DNA of 64,000 bases from Staphylococcus hyicus (lineage in GTDB: Bacteria > Bacillota > Bacilli > Staphylococcales > Staphylococcaceae). The DNA is taken from assembly GCF_000816085.1 (NCBI RefSeq), contig NZ_CP008747.1:62001-126000 (forward strand). Reading direction: 5' to 3'. Shown in pieces: positions 38,456 through 47,883 of the stretch (position 1 is the stretch's first letter; every line of letters starts with the position of its first letter). Position numbers and translations under genes: made by a program. The notes under the pieces are model-generated. The model did no database searches, was not told where the DNA came from, and saw nothing but the letters and a program-made list of their open reading frames with translations.

Positions 38456-39635
38456 GGTCGTCATCCCCTTTTAAGTAGTCTAATACGACAGTTCCTACAG
38501 CTTGAGCTGATGTAAGTAATGCCTTTTCACTAATATTAAATTTTGGATGATGGTGCGGATACATTTCACCCTCTTCAGGTGCAGCACCTACATAGATAAA
38601 TGCGCTCGGACGCTCTTGGGCATAATATGCAAAATCTTCGGAAGGGGGTTGAGGTTCACACAATGCGACATCAAAATCTAAGTCTGCGTTTTTTAATGTT
38701 TTTGCGACATATTCTGTGAATTCGGGGTCGTTATACAATGCTGGGTAATCATCTTGATATTCTAGCTCGCATGTCACCCCGTACATGACTTCTAAGCCGT
38801 GTGTAATGCGTTTAATTTCTTTTTCAATTGTGCGTTTGGTGTCGTTGGTTAAACCACGCACGTCGCCCTCAATCGTAATATGATCTTTAATGACGTTAAA
38901 CTGGCCTTTACCGTCAAATGATCCGATTGTAATAACCCCTGTTTCAAATGGATTGAGGCGTCGTGATACGACCGTTTGAATTGAAGACACAAATTCTGCA
39001 CCTGCGACAATCGCATCGTTTGCCGCATGTGGTGACGAGCCATGACCGCCTTTACCGATTACTTTGAGTTTGAAGAAGGCACGGCCTGTTTGGACATAAC
39101 CAGGACGATAATACACAGTACCTGTTTCCATCGTGCTCATGACGTGGACACCTAATACATGGTCAACACCATCTAATACGCCATCTTTTATCATGCCAAT
39201 GGCACCACCTGGAGGTACTTCTTCTGCAGGTTGGTGGATGACTACCACTTTGCCCGTGAAGTGGTCTTTCATTTCAGCTAATGTTTCTGCGAGCACTAAC
39301 ATGTAAGCGGTATGCGCATCATGACCACAGGCATGCATAACGCCTTTATTTTGGGAGGCAAAAGGTAAGCCGGTATCTTCTTCGATAGGTAACGCATCAA
39401 AGTCGGCACGGATGGCTAACGTTTTACCAGGACGTCCGGAATCAATGGTGATTTTGATACCGCGCTCACCAATACCTTCTTCTATCGTCACATCTTTATC
39501 TTGATAAAAGTCGGCTATATACTTAGACGTCTGTTCTTCTTTAAAAGAGAGTTCGGGATGCTGGTGTAAATAACGACGAATTTCAATCATTTTTGATTCT
39601 TTTTTGGTCAATTTTTGAATTAATTTTTCACACAT
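38448..39635 (-). CDS. M20 family amidohydrolase (N-acyl-amino-acid hydrolase / HipO-like)
   Basis: 395 residues. Metal-site motifs of the M20D amidohydrolases: HACGHDAHTAYM, HQPAEEVPPGGA with the catalytic Glu pair, VLGVHV and the late PHHHPKFNI. The family removes acyl groups from amino acids or indole/hippurate-type conjugates, or acts on N-acetyl-diaminopimelate; the substrate here is open. It starts behind AGGAGATG and its stop overlaps the norB start by 8 bases, so an efflux pump and a cytoplasmic amidohydrolase are made together. Confidence 0.92.
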   Translation of the reverse strand: MCEKLIQKLTKKESKMIEIRRYLHQHPELSFKEEQTSKYIADFYQDKDVTIEEGIGERGIKITIDSGRPGKTLAIRADFDALPIEEDTGLPFASQNKGVMHACGHDAHTAYMLVLAETLAEMKDHFTGKVVVIHQPAEEVPPGGAIGMIKDGVLDGVDHVLGVHVMSTMETGTVYYRPGYVQTGRAFFKLKVIGKGGHGSSPHAANDAIVAGAEFVSSIQTVVSRRLNPFETGVITIGSFDGKGQFNVIKDHITIEGDVRGLTNDTKRTIEKEIKRITHGLEVMYGVTCELEYQDDYPALYNDPEFTEYVAKTLKNADLDFDVALCEPQPPSEDFAYYAQERPSAFIYVGAAPEEGEMYPHHHPKFNISEKALLTSAQAVGTVVLDYLKGDDDHE

Positions 39636-39743
39636 AATGGTTCATCTCCTTAACTCTATTTTAAAAGATTAAGTATCATATTTATTTCCCTTATATATCA
39701 TTTCACTATACTATTCTCATTGTTTTCAACATAAAAAAAGAGA

Positions 39744-39776
39744 TAGGACAAAAACAGATAAACTATTTTTGTCCTA
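39744..39776 (-). terminator. Terminator embedded in the 3' end of the AraC-family gene
   Basis: TAGGACAAAAA (39744-39754) pairs with TTTTTGTCCTA (39766-39776), followed on the minus strand by TCTCTTTTTTT. The stop codon of the regulator (TAG, 39774-39776) is itself part of the stem. Confidence 0.8.
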
Positions 39777-42002
39777 ATCCATATACTTTTTTACATCTAT
39801 GAGATGAATCGCATTTGTTAATAATTTCAGATTATAGGTTAAATCTTGGGTGACGAATTTTTCGCTAACTTCTAATTTCGGGTAAGATAACCGGTCGATA
39901 TAGGCAATGGATTCCGCATCGATGCCTGTACGTGTATTATACGATTGCCAAACTTGGTATAAGGCGCCATGTTCTTTATCTAGAGTGTAATGTTTGAGAC
40001 GATAAAGTCCAGAATAAAGATGTTTAACTGTTAAGGCGACGTCTTTATTTTCAAGAAATGGCAGTGGTGAGTTGAGTGATAAATACGGATTAAAATGTTC
40101 CGCATCATAAACAATGATTTGAAAATGTTCTGGCCGACCTACAACAATACAATTATGGTCATGAAATAACACTTGCGATGATAGTTTTTTAAATAAATGA
40201 CTTGTGAAAAACGCAGGTCGTTTACTATTGTATTGATGGAAAAGTTCAATACTATTCATATATTCTTTTTCATTTTTCACATGTAATGTATGTAAATCAT
40301 AATTAAGCCAATACCCAATCGTATCAATCATTTTGTTTAAGCGTAAAAACTGTTCAAAAATAATGCCGCCTCTAAAATATTCACCATTTGTGAGATGCGT
40401 ATCACCTGTTAACGTATTCCAATTAAGTAGAATAAGAGGTTTTTCAATGTGATGTTGATTTAAAAAGGCTTTCACTTCATTGGCCTTATCAATAATATGA
40501 TGTTTTGTATTTTCAAAAAGCTCATCATCTGTAATATCAAAATTAACCAAATCATTTTGGTTCGCATCGAAACTCACATGCTCAATATGCGAAGTATCAT
40601 ATTGAAGAATATTCAGGGCCTTTTGCGGATAATAAAGGTCTAGATGAACGATACGTTTTACATTCGGGATAAAACGTTCAACACAATGAATGACTTTTTG
40701 ATAAACATGTAAGTCTACATGTTTAATATATAGTTTTAAATTTAAGTGCACTAAGGAATCATCACGCATCACAATATGCATTAAAAACGCTTTAAGTTGA
40801 TCGAGATAGGCATCTAAGTCATCAAACGGTGATAGTGTCATAATTAAACCGATACGGTATTGTTTTAAAAAATCAATACACGCATCCACCTTGTTGTAGC
40901 GCTGATAATTTGAAATAGATTCATCCGTAATAACTTCGTTTAAAATCAAATTTGGACTCGACAAAGGGTCATGAATTAAGACGTGCGTCAGACCGATGTC
41001 AGACTGACAGGTCACTAATTGTTGTTGGACGTGCGCGCTTAAAAGTGCCTCCATATTGCCAATTTGAATGATATGTTTAAAATGATGAATCGTTTCATCC
41101 GTTGGGTGAAGGGTCATTTGAATATGTTTACCGATTTCAGGATTTTGAACCAAATGTTGTTGATCATTCATAACATAGCGAGATAAATTTAAAATGAGTT
41201 CCTTTTTAGAGACGCTCGTGTGTGGCTTAGGTTGTACATGAATTTGATGTACCTCACGATATTGCGTTGGTGTTGTGTTCATCTGTTTTTTAAACGTACG
41301 AGATAAGAGTGCAGAATTACTAAAACCATTTTGAAGCGCAATCTCTATCATGGGTTTATCCGTATGAATTAAGTCTAGAATGACATGATCTAAGCGTACT
41401 TTGTTTAAGTATTGTAAAAAGCCCATGTTCAATTTTTTTGTAAACAATTTTGATAAATAAGCTGGAGACAGATTCACATATTCCGCCATATCATGTAGTG
41501 TAATCTCTTCATTAAAATGATGCTCGATATACTGGCAGACGCGATTCAAGCGCATATCTTCAGTCGTCGCCATACCGTGTTCCATATCTTTTTGAGGGAT
41601 ATATTTCACCATTAACAACAAAAGTTCAATCATTTGTTGTTCAATGAGCAGTTTGAAATATTTGTTTTTTCGTAAGTACATAATGCCGATTTTAGCGAGA
41701 AAGTTCTTAATCCATTTCATCGAATCGTCAGATGGATCGGGTTCAAATAGAGGAAGTCCATCAATCACATGATCGATAAATTGTAAATTCATATTAAACT
41801 GCATAAAGTCGCCATCTAAATCATTAATAATAAGCTTATCTCGATGATTTAAAAGTAAAACTTTGCCGGACTCAATATCGATATTAGTATTGTTAAAAAG
41901 ACATTGAAGACGTCCCTCAAGCACAAAAACAAATGTGATTCCACTACTTTTATACAGGGTACGTGGATGTAATGCATTGAACGAAATATGGTAGTTAGTC
42001 AT
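39774..42002 (-). CDS. Large AraC-family transcriptional regulator
   Basis: About 742 residues. An N-terminal cupin-like sensor (1-90) is followed by an AraC/XylS DNA-binding domain near residues 160-255 (EEITLHDMAEYVNLSPAYLSKLF, MIEIALQNGFSNSALLSRTFKK). A C-terminal region of ~480 residues resembles the TIM-barrel, glycosidase-like extension of staphylococcal regulators such as Rsp and Rbf. These control surface proteins, biofilm and toxins in S. aureus. Which of them is orthologous I cannot tell. I chose the ATG at 42002; an in-frame GTG at 42014 is possible. Monocistronic, with its stop inside a terminator. Confidence 0.88.
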   Translation of the reverse strand: MTNYHISFNALHPRTLYKSSGITFVFVLEGRLQCLFNNTNIDIESGKVLLLNHRDKLIINDLDGDFMQFNMNLQFIDHVIDGLPLFEPDPSDDSMKWIKNFLAKIGIMYLRKNKYFKLLIEQQMIELLLLMVKYIPQKDMEHGMATTEDMRLNRVCQYIEHHFNEEITLHDMAEYVNLSPAYLSKLFTKKLNMGFLQYLNKVRLDHVILDLIHTDKPMIEIALQNGFSNSALLSRTFKKQMNTTPTQYREVHQIHVQPKPHTSVSKKELILNLSRYVMNDQQHLVQNPEIGKHIQMTLHPTDETIHHFKHIIQIGNMEALLSAHVQQQLVTCQSDIGLTHVLIHDPLSSPNLILNEVITDESISNYQRYNKVDACIDFLKQYRIGLIMTLSPFDDLDAYLDQLKAFLMHIVMRDDSLVHLNLKLYIKHVDLHVYQKVIHCVERFIPNVKRIVHLDLYYPQKALNILQYDTSHIEHVSFDANQNDLVNFDITDDELFENTKHHIIDKANEVKAFLNQHHIEKPLILLNWNTLTGDTHLTNGEYFRGGIIFEQFLRLNKMIDTIGYWLNYDLHTLHVKNEKEYMNSIELFHQYNSKRPAFFTSHLFKKLSSQVLFHDHNCIVVGRPEHFQIIVYDAEHFNPYLSLNSPLPFLENKDVALTVKHLYSGLYRLKHYTLDKEHGALYQVWQSYNTRTGIDAESIAYIDRLSYPKLEVSEKFVTQDLTYNLKLLTNAIHLIDVKKYMD

Positions 42003-42095
42003 CGTATCACTCACTCTTTATTTGTTACTTTCATTTTAACATGTTGTAGATTGTAAGAAGTGAATCGTTATGCTTCATAAAAAATGATAAATCCA

Positions 42096-42596
42096 TTATT
42101 CATAATCAGTATCCATGATGTCGGCATATTTAGCTTTATAGTTTTTAATCACTTCTTCTGAACAGCTGATGACATCTAATACATCACTACTGATATATAC
42201 GATATGATGATTGTTATAAAAAATGATATAAGGATTTATAAATGAACGAGGAACGTATAGTAGATAATCTATCAAAGCTTCATTCGTAAGTTTGTAAAAG
42301 GTTGATATGATATATGTATCTTCACCGACGTGGACGTCTTCACGCCAATTTATAATATTAAAAAACCGGCCTACACGTGTTTTTTCTCTAGTATGAATCG
42401 GGGAAAGATACTTACTTAGGAATGAACAATGTGTTGTATCTGGGGTGTCAAACAACTGATTCACGATTGTGGTCACTAAAGGTTTACTAATCATATCAGC
42501 ATCAAACCTTATGCGATGAGGGATTGAAACTTGAAAGAATGGTGTTTCGCTTTCTAAATCAAATGTTAGTGATAAATTTCTTAAGATTATATTCAT
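42096..42596 (-). CDS. Hypothetical protein (166 aa)
   Basis: A 166-residue soluble-looking protein with no signal or membrane segment, behind a GGAG site. Beta-rich blocks (VHVGEDTYIISTFYKL, PYIIFYNNHHIVYISSD) recall small immunity or DUF3885-like proteins, but I do not recognise the family with confidence. It lies 93 bases upstream of the AraC-type regulator on the same strand. Confidence 0.6.
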   Translation of the reverse strand: MNIILRNLSLTFDLESETPFFQVSIPHRIRFDADMISKPLVTTIVNQLFDTPDTTHCSFLSKYLSPIHTREKTRVGRFFNIINWREDVHVGEDTYIISTFYKLTNEALIDYLLYVPRSFINPYIIFYNNHHIVYISSDVLDVISCSEEVIKNYKAKYADIMDTDYE

Positions 42597-42951
42597 TGGG
42601 ATGCTCCATTCTCAATCGTTGTAAAATCAAGGTAAGATATGTAATTTGGCTGTTTTGTTGTTTAATGTGTGTGGCAGAACAGATTTCATCAAAACATAAA
42701 TGACAGCAAAACCATTTTATCATTATTAGCTTATCATATAGATCGATATGTGAAGTTTCACTTGTATTCCTGTTTAAAGGAAATGTAAGAAATACCCTTC
42801 AAATATGAAACCATTCAGTATTCTTAAATATAATAAAAATACGCACATAATTGTTGAGCTTTATTTTAAAAACACTTATGATATAAGCGTATAAGACAAT
42901 AATTAATTGTTATACTTTTATACAATATACATAAAAAGGTGATTAGATAAT
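42597..42951. other. Intergenic region upstream of sapS
   Basis: AT-rich divergent promoter region between the 166-aa gene and sapS. Contains an imperfect dyad CATATAGATCGATATG around 42735-42750. No gene or RNA element recognised. Confidence 0.4.
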
Positions 42952-43845
42952 ATGAACAAATGGACTAAGACAGCATCTGTACTTTTAGCACTCGGAATGA
43001 TGACATCAACTGTTCCAACCGATACGTTTGCGGGAGCGGAACAGGCGCCTACGCAACAAACACAAACGCAAACTGAATCAGATTATGTAAAACAATTGAG
43101 CGAACAAAATGTGATGAGTGTCGCTTGGTATCAAAATTCGGCAGAAGCTAAAGCACTATATGCGCAGGGGTATAATAGTGCGAAAGAAACATTAAGCAAA
43201 AAGATTAAACACCATAAAGGTGGCAAAAAATTAGCGATTGTACTAGATATTGATGAAACAGTACTAGATAACTCGCCGTACCAAGCAGCGAGCGCATTAA
43301 ACGGTACAGCTTATCCAACAGGTTGGCATGAATGGGTGAAGAGTGCGCAAGCGAAACCGGTTTATGGGGCAAAAGACTTTTTGACTTATGCGGATAAACA
43401 CGATGTTGAAATCTTTTACGTGTCTGACCGTTCACATGAAAAAGATTTAGATGCGACAATTAAGAATTTGAAAAAAGCAAAGTTACCTCAAGCAGATAAA
43501 AAGCATGTATTGTTGAAAAAAGCGGGCGATAAGAGTAAAGAAGCACGTCGTGATCAAGTGCGCACAGACTATAACTTAGTCATGTTATTTGGTGATAATT
43601 TACTCGATTTTGAAGAACCGAAAGCAGCGACTCAAAAATCACGTGATGAATTGGTTCGTCAACATGAAGATGATTTTGGAAGTAAATACATTATTTTCCC
43701 GAATCCAATGTATGGCAGTTGGGAAGCGACATTATACAATAATGACTACAGCATGCCTGCGAAACAAAAAGTTGAAAAACGTAAGCAATCATTACAATAC
43801 TTTGATGTAAAAACAAATAAAGTTAAAACATATCAAGGTGAATAA
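42952..43845 (+). CDS. sapS: SapS-like secreted class C acid phosphatase (5'-nucleotidase, e(P4) type)
   Basis: 297 residues. Signal peptide about 1-31 ending near TFAGAEQ, without a lipobox, so secreted rather than lipoprotein. The HAD-type bipartite DDDD motif is present: VLDIDETVLDN and LLFGDNLLDFEE. FPNPMYGSWE is typical of the e(P4)/class C group. It dephosphorylates nucleotide monophosphates and similar esters outside the cell. Same length as S. aureus SapS (about 296 aa). Ribosome-binding site AAAAGGTG; strong terminator after it. Confidence 0.9.
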   Translation: MNKWTKTASVLLALGMMTSTVPTDTFAGAEQAPTQQTQTQTESDYVKQLSEQNVMSVAWYQNSAEAKALYAQGYNSAKETLSKKIKHHKGGKKLAIVLDIDETVLDNSPYQAASALNGTAYPTGWHEWVKSAQAKPVYGAKDFLTYADKHDVEIFYVSDRSHEKDLDATIKNLKKAKLPQADKKHVLLKKAGDKSKEARRDQVRTDYNLVMLFGDNLLDFEEPKAATQKSRDELVRQHEDDFGSKYIIFPNPMYGSWEATLYNNDYSMPAKQKVEKRKQSLQYFDVKTNKVKTYQGE

Positions 43846-43890
43846 GCGTTAGTATCACAACTTTATACTTAAATAGCTTATCGTTCAGAA

Positions 43891-43932
43891 GCATATAGTT
43901 GTTCCATAATGGAGCAGCTATATGCTTTTTTT
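43891..43932 (+). terminator. Terminator after sapS
   Basis: GCATATAGTTGTTCC pairs with GGAGCAGCTATATGC (two G-U pairs), then seven T residues. Confidence 0.88.
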
Positions 43933-44036
43933 TGCAAAAAACAATTTCATTATAGTTCGTGAAAAGGTTTGTGACGCATTAAAATAGCGTTTAATCGATG
44001 TGCTGGAAATTTTTAGTGCATAGTGAAATAATTTGT

Positions 44037-44058
44037 TTGACAAACGGAATTGATTCCG
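44037..44058 (+). promoter_or_regulatory. Possible promoter -35 with overlapping operator for the DHA2 efflux gene
   Basis: TTGACA at 44037-44042 is followed at 44045-44058 by the inverted repeat CGGAAT-TG-ATTCCG, placed between the -35 and a weak -10. This is the layout of a repressor-controlled drug-pump promoter. No repressor gene is adjacent. Confidence 0.4.
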
Positions 44059-44106
44059 AATGAAATAAGTGATAGTTGATTCCTTTTAAGGGGAAGGGGG
44101 GAGAGT

Positions 44107-45501
44107 ATGGAGAGTGAGGGTGGTTTGCAGTTAAAAGAAGGGCAAAAAATACGCGTGATGTCAGTGGTGCTCATAGGGGCATTTATCGGTGTATTAAATC
44201 AAACGTTACTCACGACGATTTTACCTAAATTGATGCAAGACTTTAGTATCACGAGTAGTTCAGCACAATGGATTACGACTATTTTTATGTTAGTAAACGG
44301 TATTATGATTCCAATCACTGCATTTTTAATCAATAAATTTAATTTAAGACCTTTATTTTTTACTGCAGTCGGCTTTTTAATTGTAGGTACGTTGATTTGT
44401 ATGATTGGTCTTAATTTTCCGATGTTGCTGATTGGAAGAAGTATTCAAGCTTTAGGTGCAGGTATTTTGATGCCTCTAACACAAACGTTACTATTTTTGA
44501 TTTTTCCACAAGATAAGCGGGGATTCGCGATGGGAATGTTTGGTTTAGTCATCGGCTTTGCACCGGCGATTGGACCTACAGTAGCCGGATGGTTAGCAAA
44601 CACATTCAACTGGCGTTATTTATTTGTGATTGTTTTAGTCATTGCTATTTTTGACATTATTTTTGGTTTTGTCTCTTTACGAAATATGACTACGTTGAGT
44701 GATCCCAAGTTGGATATGATATCGGTGTTGTTCTCAACGTTAGGGTTTGGTGGTCTTTTGTATGGCTTTAGTGCTGCTGGCAATTTAGGTTGGTTACATC
44801 CCGCTGTATATGTGACGATTATTCTTGCGGTACTTGCACTAGTGTTATTCGTTCAACGCCAATTGAAATTAAGTTCACCTTTATTAGAAGTTCGCATCTT
44901 TAAATATAAAGATTTTTCGGTTTCAATGATTCTTGTTTCTCTAATGTTTATGTTATTTATTGGTAATTTAACGATATTACCTATTTATATGCAAAATATG
45001 ATGAAATGGTCTTCATTAGAAACGGGGCTTATTTTATTACCTGGTGGATTAGTGATGGGTTTGTTATCTCCAATTACAGGTCGGCTTTTTGATGAATTGG
45101 GTGGCCGGTTATTAAGTATCGCGGGGATGGTTACCATTATGATAGGCGCTTTACTGATTGCACAATTCAACTTAGAGACACATCAGTTATATGTTGCTTT
45201 GGTATTTTCTATCACTATGTTAGGTAACGCCATGATTATGACACCTATGACAACACAAGCTCTAAATGCCTTACCAAGCGCGTACGTGGCGCACGGAACA
45301 GCCATGAACAATACCATTAGACAAGTATCAGCTGCGATTGGTACCGGTATTTTAGTAACGCTAATGACACAATTAGGTAAGTCATTCTCAACGGGTAGTA
45401 TAGAAGGTGCGATAACAGGGCTCAATGTCACATATTACATTGTAGCCGGCATCGCGTTGTTAGGGGCTATTCTTGCCTTTTTTCTTGATAAAAATAAATA
45501 A
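44107..45501 (+). CDS. MFS efflux transporter, DHA2 (EmrB/QacA, LmrS-like) family
   Basis: 464 residues with 14 predicted membrane segments. It carries LNQTLLTTILPKLMQDF, SAQWITTIFMLVNGIMIPI, the GRSIQALGAGILMPL motif C region and GFAPAIGPTVAGWL, typical of drug:H+ antiporters such as LmrB/LmrS. Substrates cannot be predicted. Good GGGGGGAG ribosome-binding site. A small DoxX-like gene follows after 26 bases and is probably co-transcribed. Confidence 0.88.
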   Translation: MESEGGLQLKEGQKIRVMSVVLIGAFIGVLNQTLLTTILPKLMQDFSITSSSAQWITTIFMLVNGIMIPITAFLINKFNLRPLFFTAVGFLIVGTLICMIGLNFPMLLIGRSIQALGAGILMPLTQTLLFLIFPQDKRGFAMGMFGLVIGFAPAIGPTVAGWLANTFNWRYLFVIVLVIAIFDIIFGFVSLRNMTTLSDPKLDMISVLFSTLGFGGLLYGFSAAGNLGWLHPAVYVTIILAVLALVLFVQRQLKLSSPLLEVRIFKYKDFSVSMILVSLMFMLFIGNLTILPIYMQNMMKWSSLETGLILLPGGLVMGLLSPITGRLFDELGGRLLSIAGMVTIMIGALLIAQFNLETHQLYVALVFSITMLGNAMIMTPMTTQALNALPSAYVAHGTAMNNTIRQVSAAIGTGILVTLMTQLGKSFSTGSIEGAITGLNVTYYIVAGIALLGAILAFFLDKNK

Positions 45502-45527
45502 ATGTATTGATATGAGGAGGAACTATA

Positions 45528-45899
45528 ATGATAGTAAGACATGTTGTTAATGCTATGGTAGGTTATGATATTTTGAAAAGCAGTTTGCCAAAAATTAAAG
45601 GTGATGACCATATGGCGAAGGAGTTTAAAGAAGGCTTTAATTTATCTCGTCGTTCTATGTATTTGGCCGGTCTATTTGAATTAATAGGGTCAATATTTTT
45701 ATTTACGTCTGTGTTCGGTAAATTAGGTCGAAAGTTAGTAACGCTTGGCACAATTATGATCAATATCGTAATGGGAGCTGCGATATTTCATCATTTCAAA
45801 GCTGGCCACGGCTTTAAAGGTGCAAAAGCAGCATCTAAATATTTTGTGATGAACGTGCTGAGTTTGATTGAAGTTTTAGCACTAAATCGTAAGCACTAA
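45528..45899 (+). CDS. DoxX-like small membrane protein
   Basis: 123 residues with about three or four hydrophobic segments (YLAGLFELIGSIFLF, LVTLGTIMINIVMGAAIF, YFVMNVLSLIEVLAL), the size and pattern of DoxX/SURF4-like proteins. Ribosome-binding site GAGGAGG. Downstream of the efflux pump in the same direction. The biochemical role is unclear; some members link to quinone redox or sulfur metabolism. Confidence 0.7.
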   Translation: MIVRHVVNAMVGYDILKSSLPKIKGDDHMAKEFKEGFNLSRRSMYLAGLFELIGSIFLFTSVFGKLGRKLVTLGTIMINIVMGAAIFHHFKAGHGFKGAKAASKYFVMNVLSLIEVLALNRKH

Positions 45900-46416
45900 T
45901 TTCAGGGGATTCAATAAAGAAGGCGATTCTTAAAGTGTCACATCGCTATATATGATATCGATAGACTCATTATTTTAAACACACAAGGGCGATTGATGGG
46001 ATGTATACTGAACCAAAGGGGTAAATAAATTTAAAACGTTGAAAACATTGGGGAGACCGTCACTGTTTTGGTGACGAGTGTGATTAAACGACTTGAATAA
46101 ATAAAATCATTCACACGAGAGATGGCTAAAGAAGCGTGCAAAAACTCGAAATATCGTAACAATAAATCAAGGGTTGGGACAAGGAAGTTCCAGTTATCAG
46201 AAGAGCAAACAACATTCATTTCACGATGGATGATATGCGCCCTATAAAGCAGTCACTTAAAAAGTGAAAACTTTATAGGGCGTTTTTGTATGAGGAAAAG
46301 TAAAACACAGTCAATACTGTACTTTGACGAGTCATGCACCACCTTCTTTGTCACACAATCGTTCATCCGTATATTATGACATGAAATTGGAGCGATTGAA
46401 GTCGTAAACGTGCACA
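45900..46416. other. Intergenic region, no intact gene
   Basis: A short open frame (46120-46245, MAKEACKNSKYRNNKS…) ends at the terminator at 46237 but has no ribosome-binding site and matches nothing I know. GGTTGGGACAAGGAAGTTCC is a type of repeat common in staphylococcal intergenic DNA. Probably decayed sequence. Confidence 0.35.
46237..46286 (+). terminator. Terminator hairpin
   Basis: CGCCCTATAAAG (46237-46248) pairs perfectly with CTTTATAGGGCG (46270-46281), followed by TTTTT. No intact gene lies immediately upstream; the DoxX-like gene ends about 340 bases before it. Confidence 0.8.
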
Positions 46417-46614
46417 TTAAGTTAAAGTGGAGGGATCTACTTTTGAGATGTGTCCATTTTTGTCCAATAAAGGAGTGATGCCGCCACCGGCTCCAGTCCA
46501 ATTGGACAAATACTGAATACCGGTTTCTTTATCCGTTAAGATATAACAGCTATTCCCTTTGGAGTGACTACATTTTTCTACGTGAAACCGTTCGTTTTTA
46601 TCGTTTTTAAACAT
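46417..46614 (-). CDS. DUF6440-like small protein
   Basis: 65 residues, behind the strong site AAAAGGAGG. The block IQYLSNWTGAGGGITPLLDKNG matches the compact DUF6440-type proteins common in staphylococci and phages; function unknown. Divergent from the dehydrogenase gene, 157 bases away. Confidence 0.7.
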   Translation of the reverse strand: MFKNDKNERFHVEKCSHSKGNSCYILTDKETGIQYLSNWTGAGGGITPLLDKNGHISKVDPSTLT

Positions 46615-46771
46615 ATTAATACCTCCTTTTACGTGTATCGTCTCTACAATATCGTATCATATACTGAAACTAGCAATGAGCGGTTAGGATATGTTTTTGT
46701 TTTAATTTCTACCAATATTATATTAAAATGTACTTTAACACTTAAAATCGTTAAATAAAGGAGAGGGTAAA

Positions 46772-47698
46772 ATGAAGTTAGGTATTATAGGAATTGGTAA
46801 AGTGGGGAGTCAATTTCTGACAGATATTCAATATGCGAATTTGTTTTCGAGTATCGTCGTGATTGACGCTAATACCGCATTGGCAGATGGTGAAGTTCTT
46901 GATCATCACCATGCACAAGGATTATCAAGTACGAATCATATTCACATTCACCACGGAACGTATGCTGATTTATCAGATGCAGATGTGGTAGTGGTCACTG
47001 CGAGTGTACCAATGGATCCTGATATTCCTGACCGTACCGCGTTGACAAAAGGGAATATTTCATTAATTGAAGATATTATGAATCAATTGTATCGTGTGAC
47101 AACGAAACCGCTGGTCATTTTTATATCTAATCCTGTAGATGCGATGACGTATATTGCGACACAAGCGAACGCGTATCCAAATGAGAAAATAATGGGTACA
47201 GGAACGTTACTTGAAACAGCGCGTTTCAAAACACTCATCGCCGATCACTATGATATTGATCCGAAAAGTGTGGAAGGTTTTGTAATTGGTGAACACGGGC
47301 AACATGCCGTACCAGTTTGGAGTAAAGTAACAATTGCAGGCATGGCACTTGAAGAATTTGAAAAACTGTCAGATAAACCGCGGATAAATAAAGAAGCGAT
47401 TTCTCAGCAAATTGATAAAGTGTCCTTTGATGTGTTGAAAAGTAAAGGTTGGACCAATGTCGCCATTTCTAAAACGACAGTGAACTTAGTTAAAAGTTTA
47501 ATGTTGAATGAAAAATCAGTGATGCCAATTACATCGCTTCATGAACACGATCAGCTGGCCATCAGTTTACCAACATTAACGCATCGCCAAGGTGTCGACC
47601 GTGTGTTTAACATCTCCCTAGATGAAGCGGAACAACATCATTTTGAAGCTGCGAAAAATTACATTAAAGCAACGATAAATATTAAAAATCAACGTTAA
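46772..47698 (+). CDS. Lactate/malate dehydrogenase-family protein, probably an L-2-hydroxyacid dehydrogenase
   Basis: 308 residues. Rossmann motif GIIGIGKVGSQF, NAD-binding acid in VVIDANTA, ISNPVDAMTYIA, GTGTLLETARF with the substrate-binding Arg, and IGEHGQH with the catalytic His. At the specificity loop, where lactate dehydrogenases have Gln and malate dehydrogenases Arg, this protein has Met (VPMDPDIPDR). Its wording elsewhere is closer to L-2-hydroxyisocaproate dehydrogenase than to staphylococcal Ldh1/Ldh2. So a branched or larger 2-oxo acid may be the substrate (inference). Own ribosome-binding site AAAGGAGAGGG and own terminator. Confidence 0.88.
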   Translation: MKLGIIGIGKVGSQFLTDIQYANLFSSIVVIDANTALADGEVLDHHHAQGLSSTNHIHIHHGTYADLSDADVVVVTASVPMDPDIPDRTALTKGNISLIEDIMNQLYRVTTKPLVIFISNPVDAMTYIATQANAYPNEKIMGTGTLLETARFKTLIADHYDIDPKSVEGFVIGEHGQHAVPVWSKVTIAGMALEEFEKLSDKPRINKEAISQQIDKVSFDVLKSKGWTNVAISKTTVNLVKSLMLNEKSVMPITSLHEHDQLAISLPTLTHRQGVDRVFNISLDEAEQHHFEAAKNYIKATINIKNQR

Positions 47699-47713
47699 TT
47701 TTCTATAAAGAAG

Positions 47714-47753
47714 AACAGTTAACACCGACGATTCGGATGTTAACTGTTTTTTT
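47714..47753 (+). terminator. Terminator after the LDH-family gene
   Basis: AACAGTTAACA pairs with TGTTAACTGTT, with inner CCG/CGG, followed by seven T residues. Confidence 0.88.
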
Positions 47754-47883
47754 ATATTGTACGTCAAAGTTATTTTTAGCACTTGTTATAATCTTAATTA
47801 TTTTTGAATTGTTCGCTTTGCAAAGTTCAATGATTATTAACAAACTTTTGACAGTTATGTTAACAGTCTGATTTTTGTTTGAA

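Noticed and set aside
46031..46219. 62-codon minus-strand ORF in the 45.9-46.4 kb gap
   Set aside because: No ribosome-binding site, overlaps a staphylococcal intergenic repeat-like segment; not supported as a gene.
46253..46501. 82-codon minus-strand ORF overlapping the DUF6440-like gene
   Set aside because: Overlaps the better-supported gene in another frame and spans a terminator.
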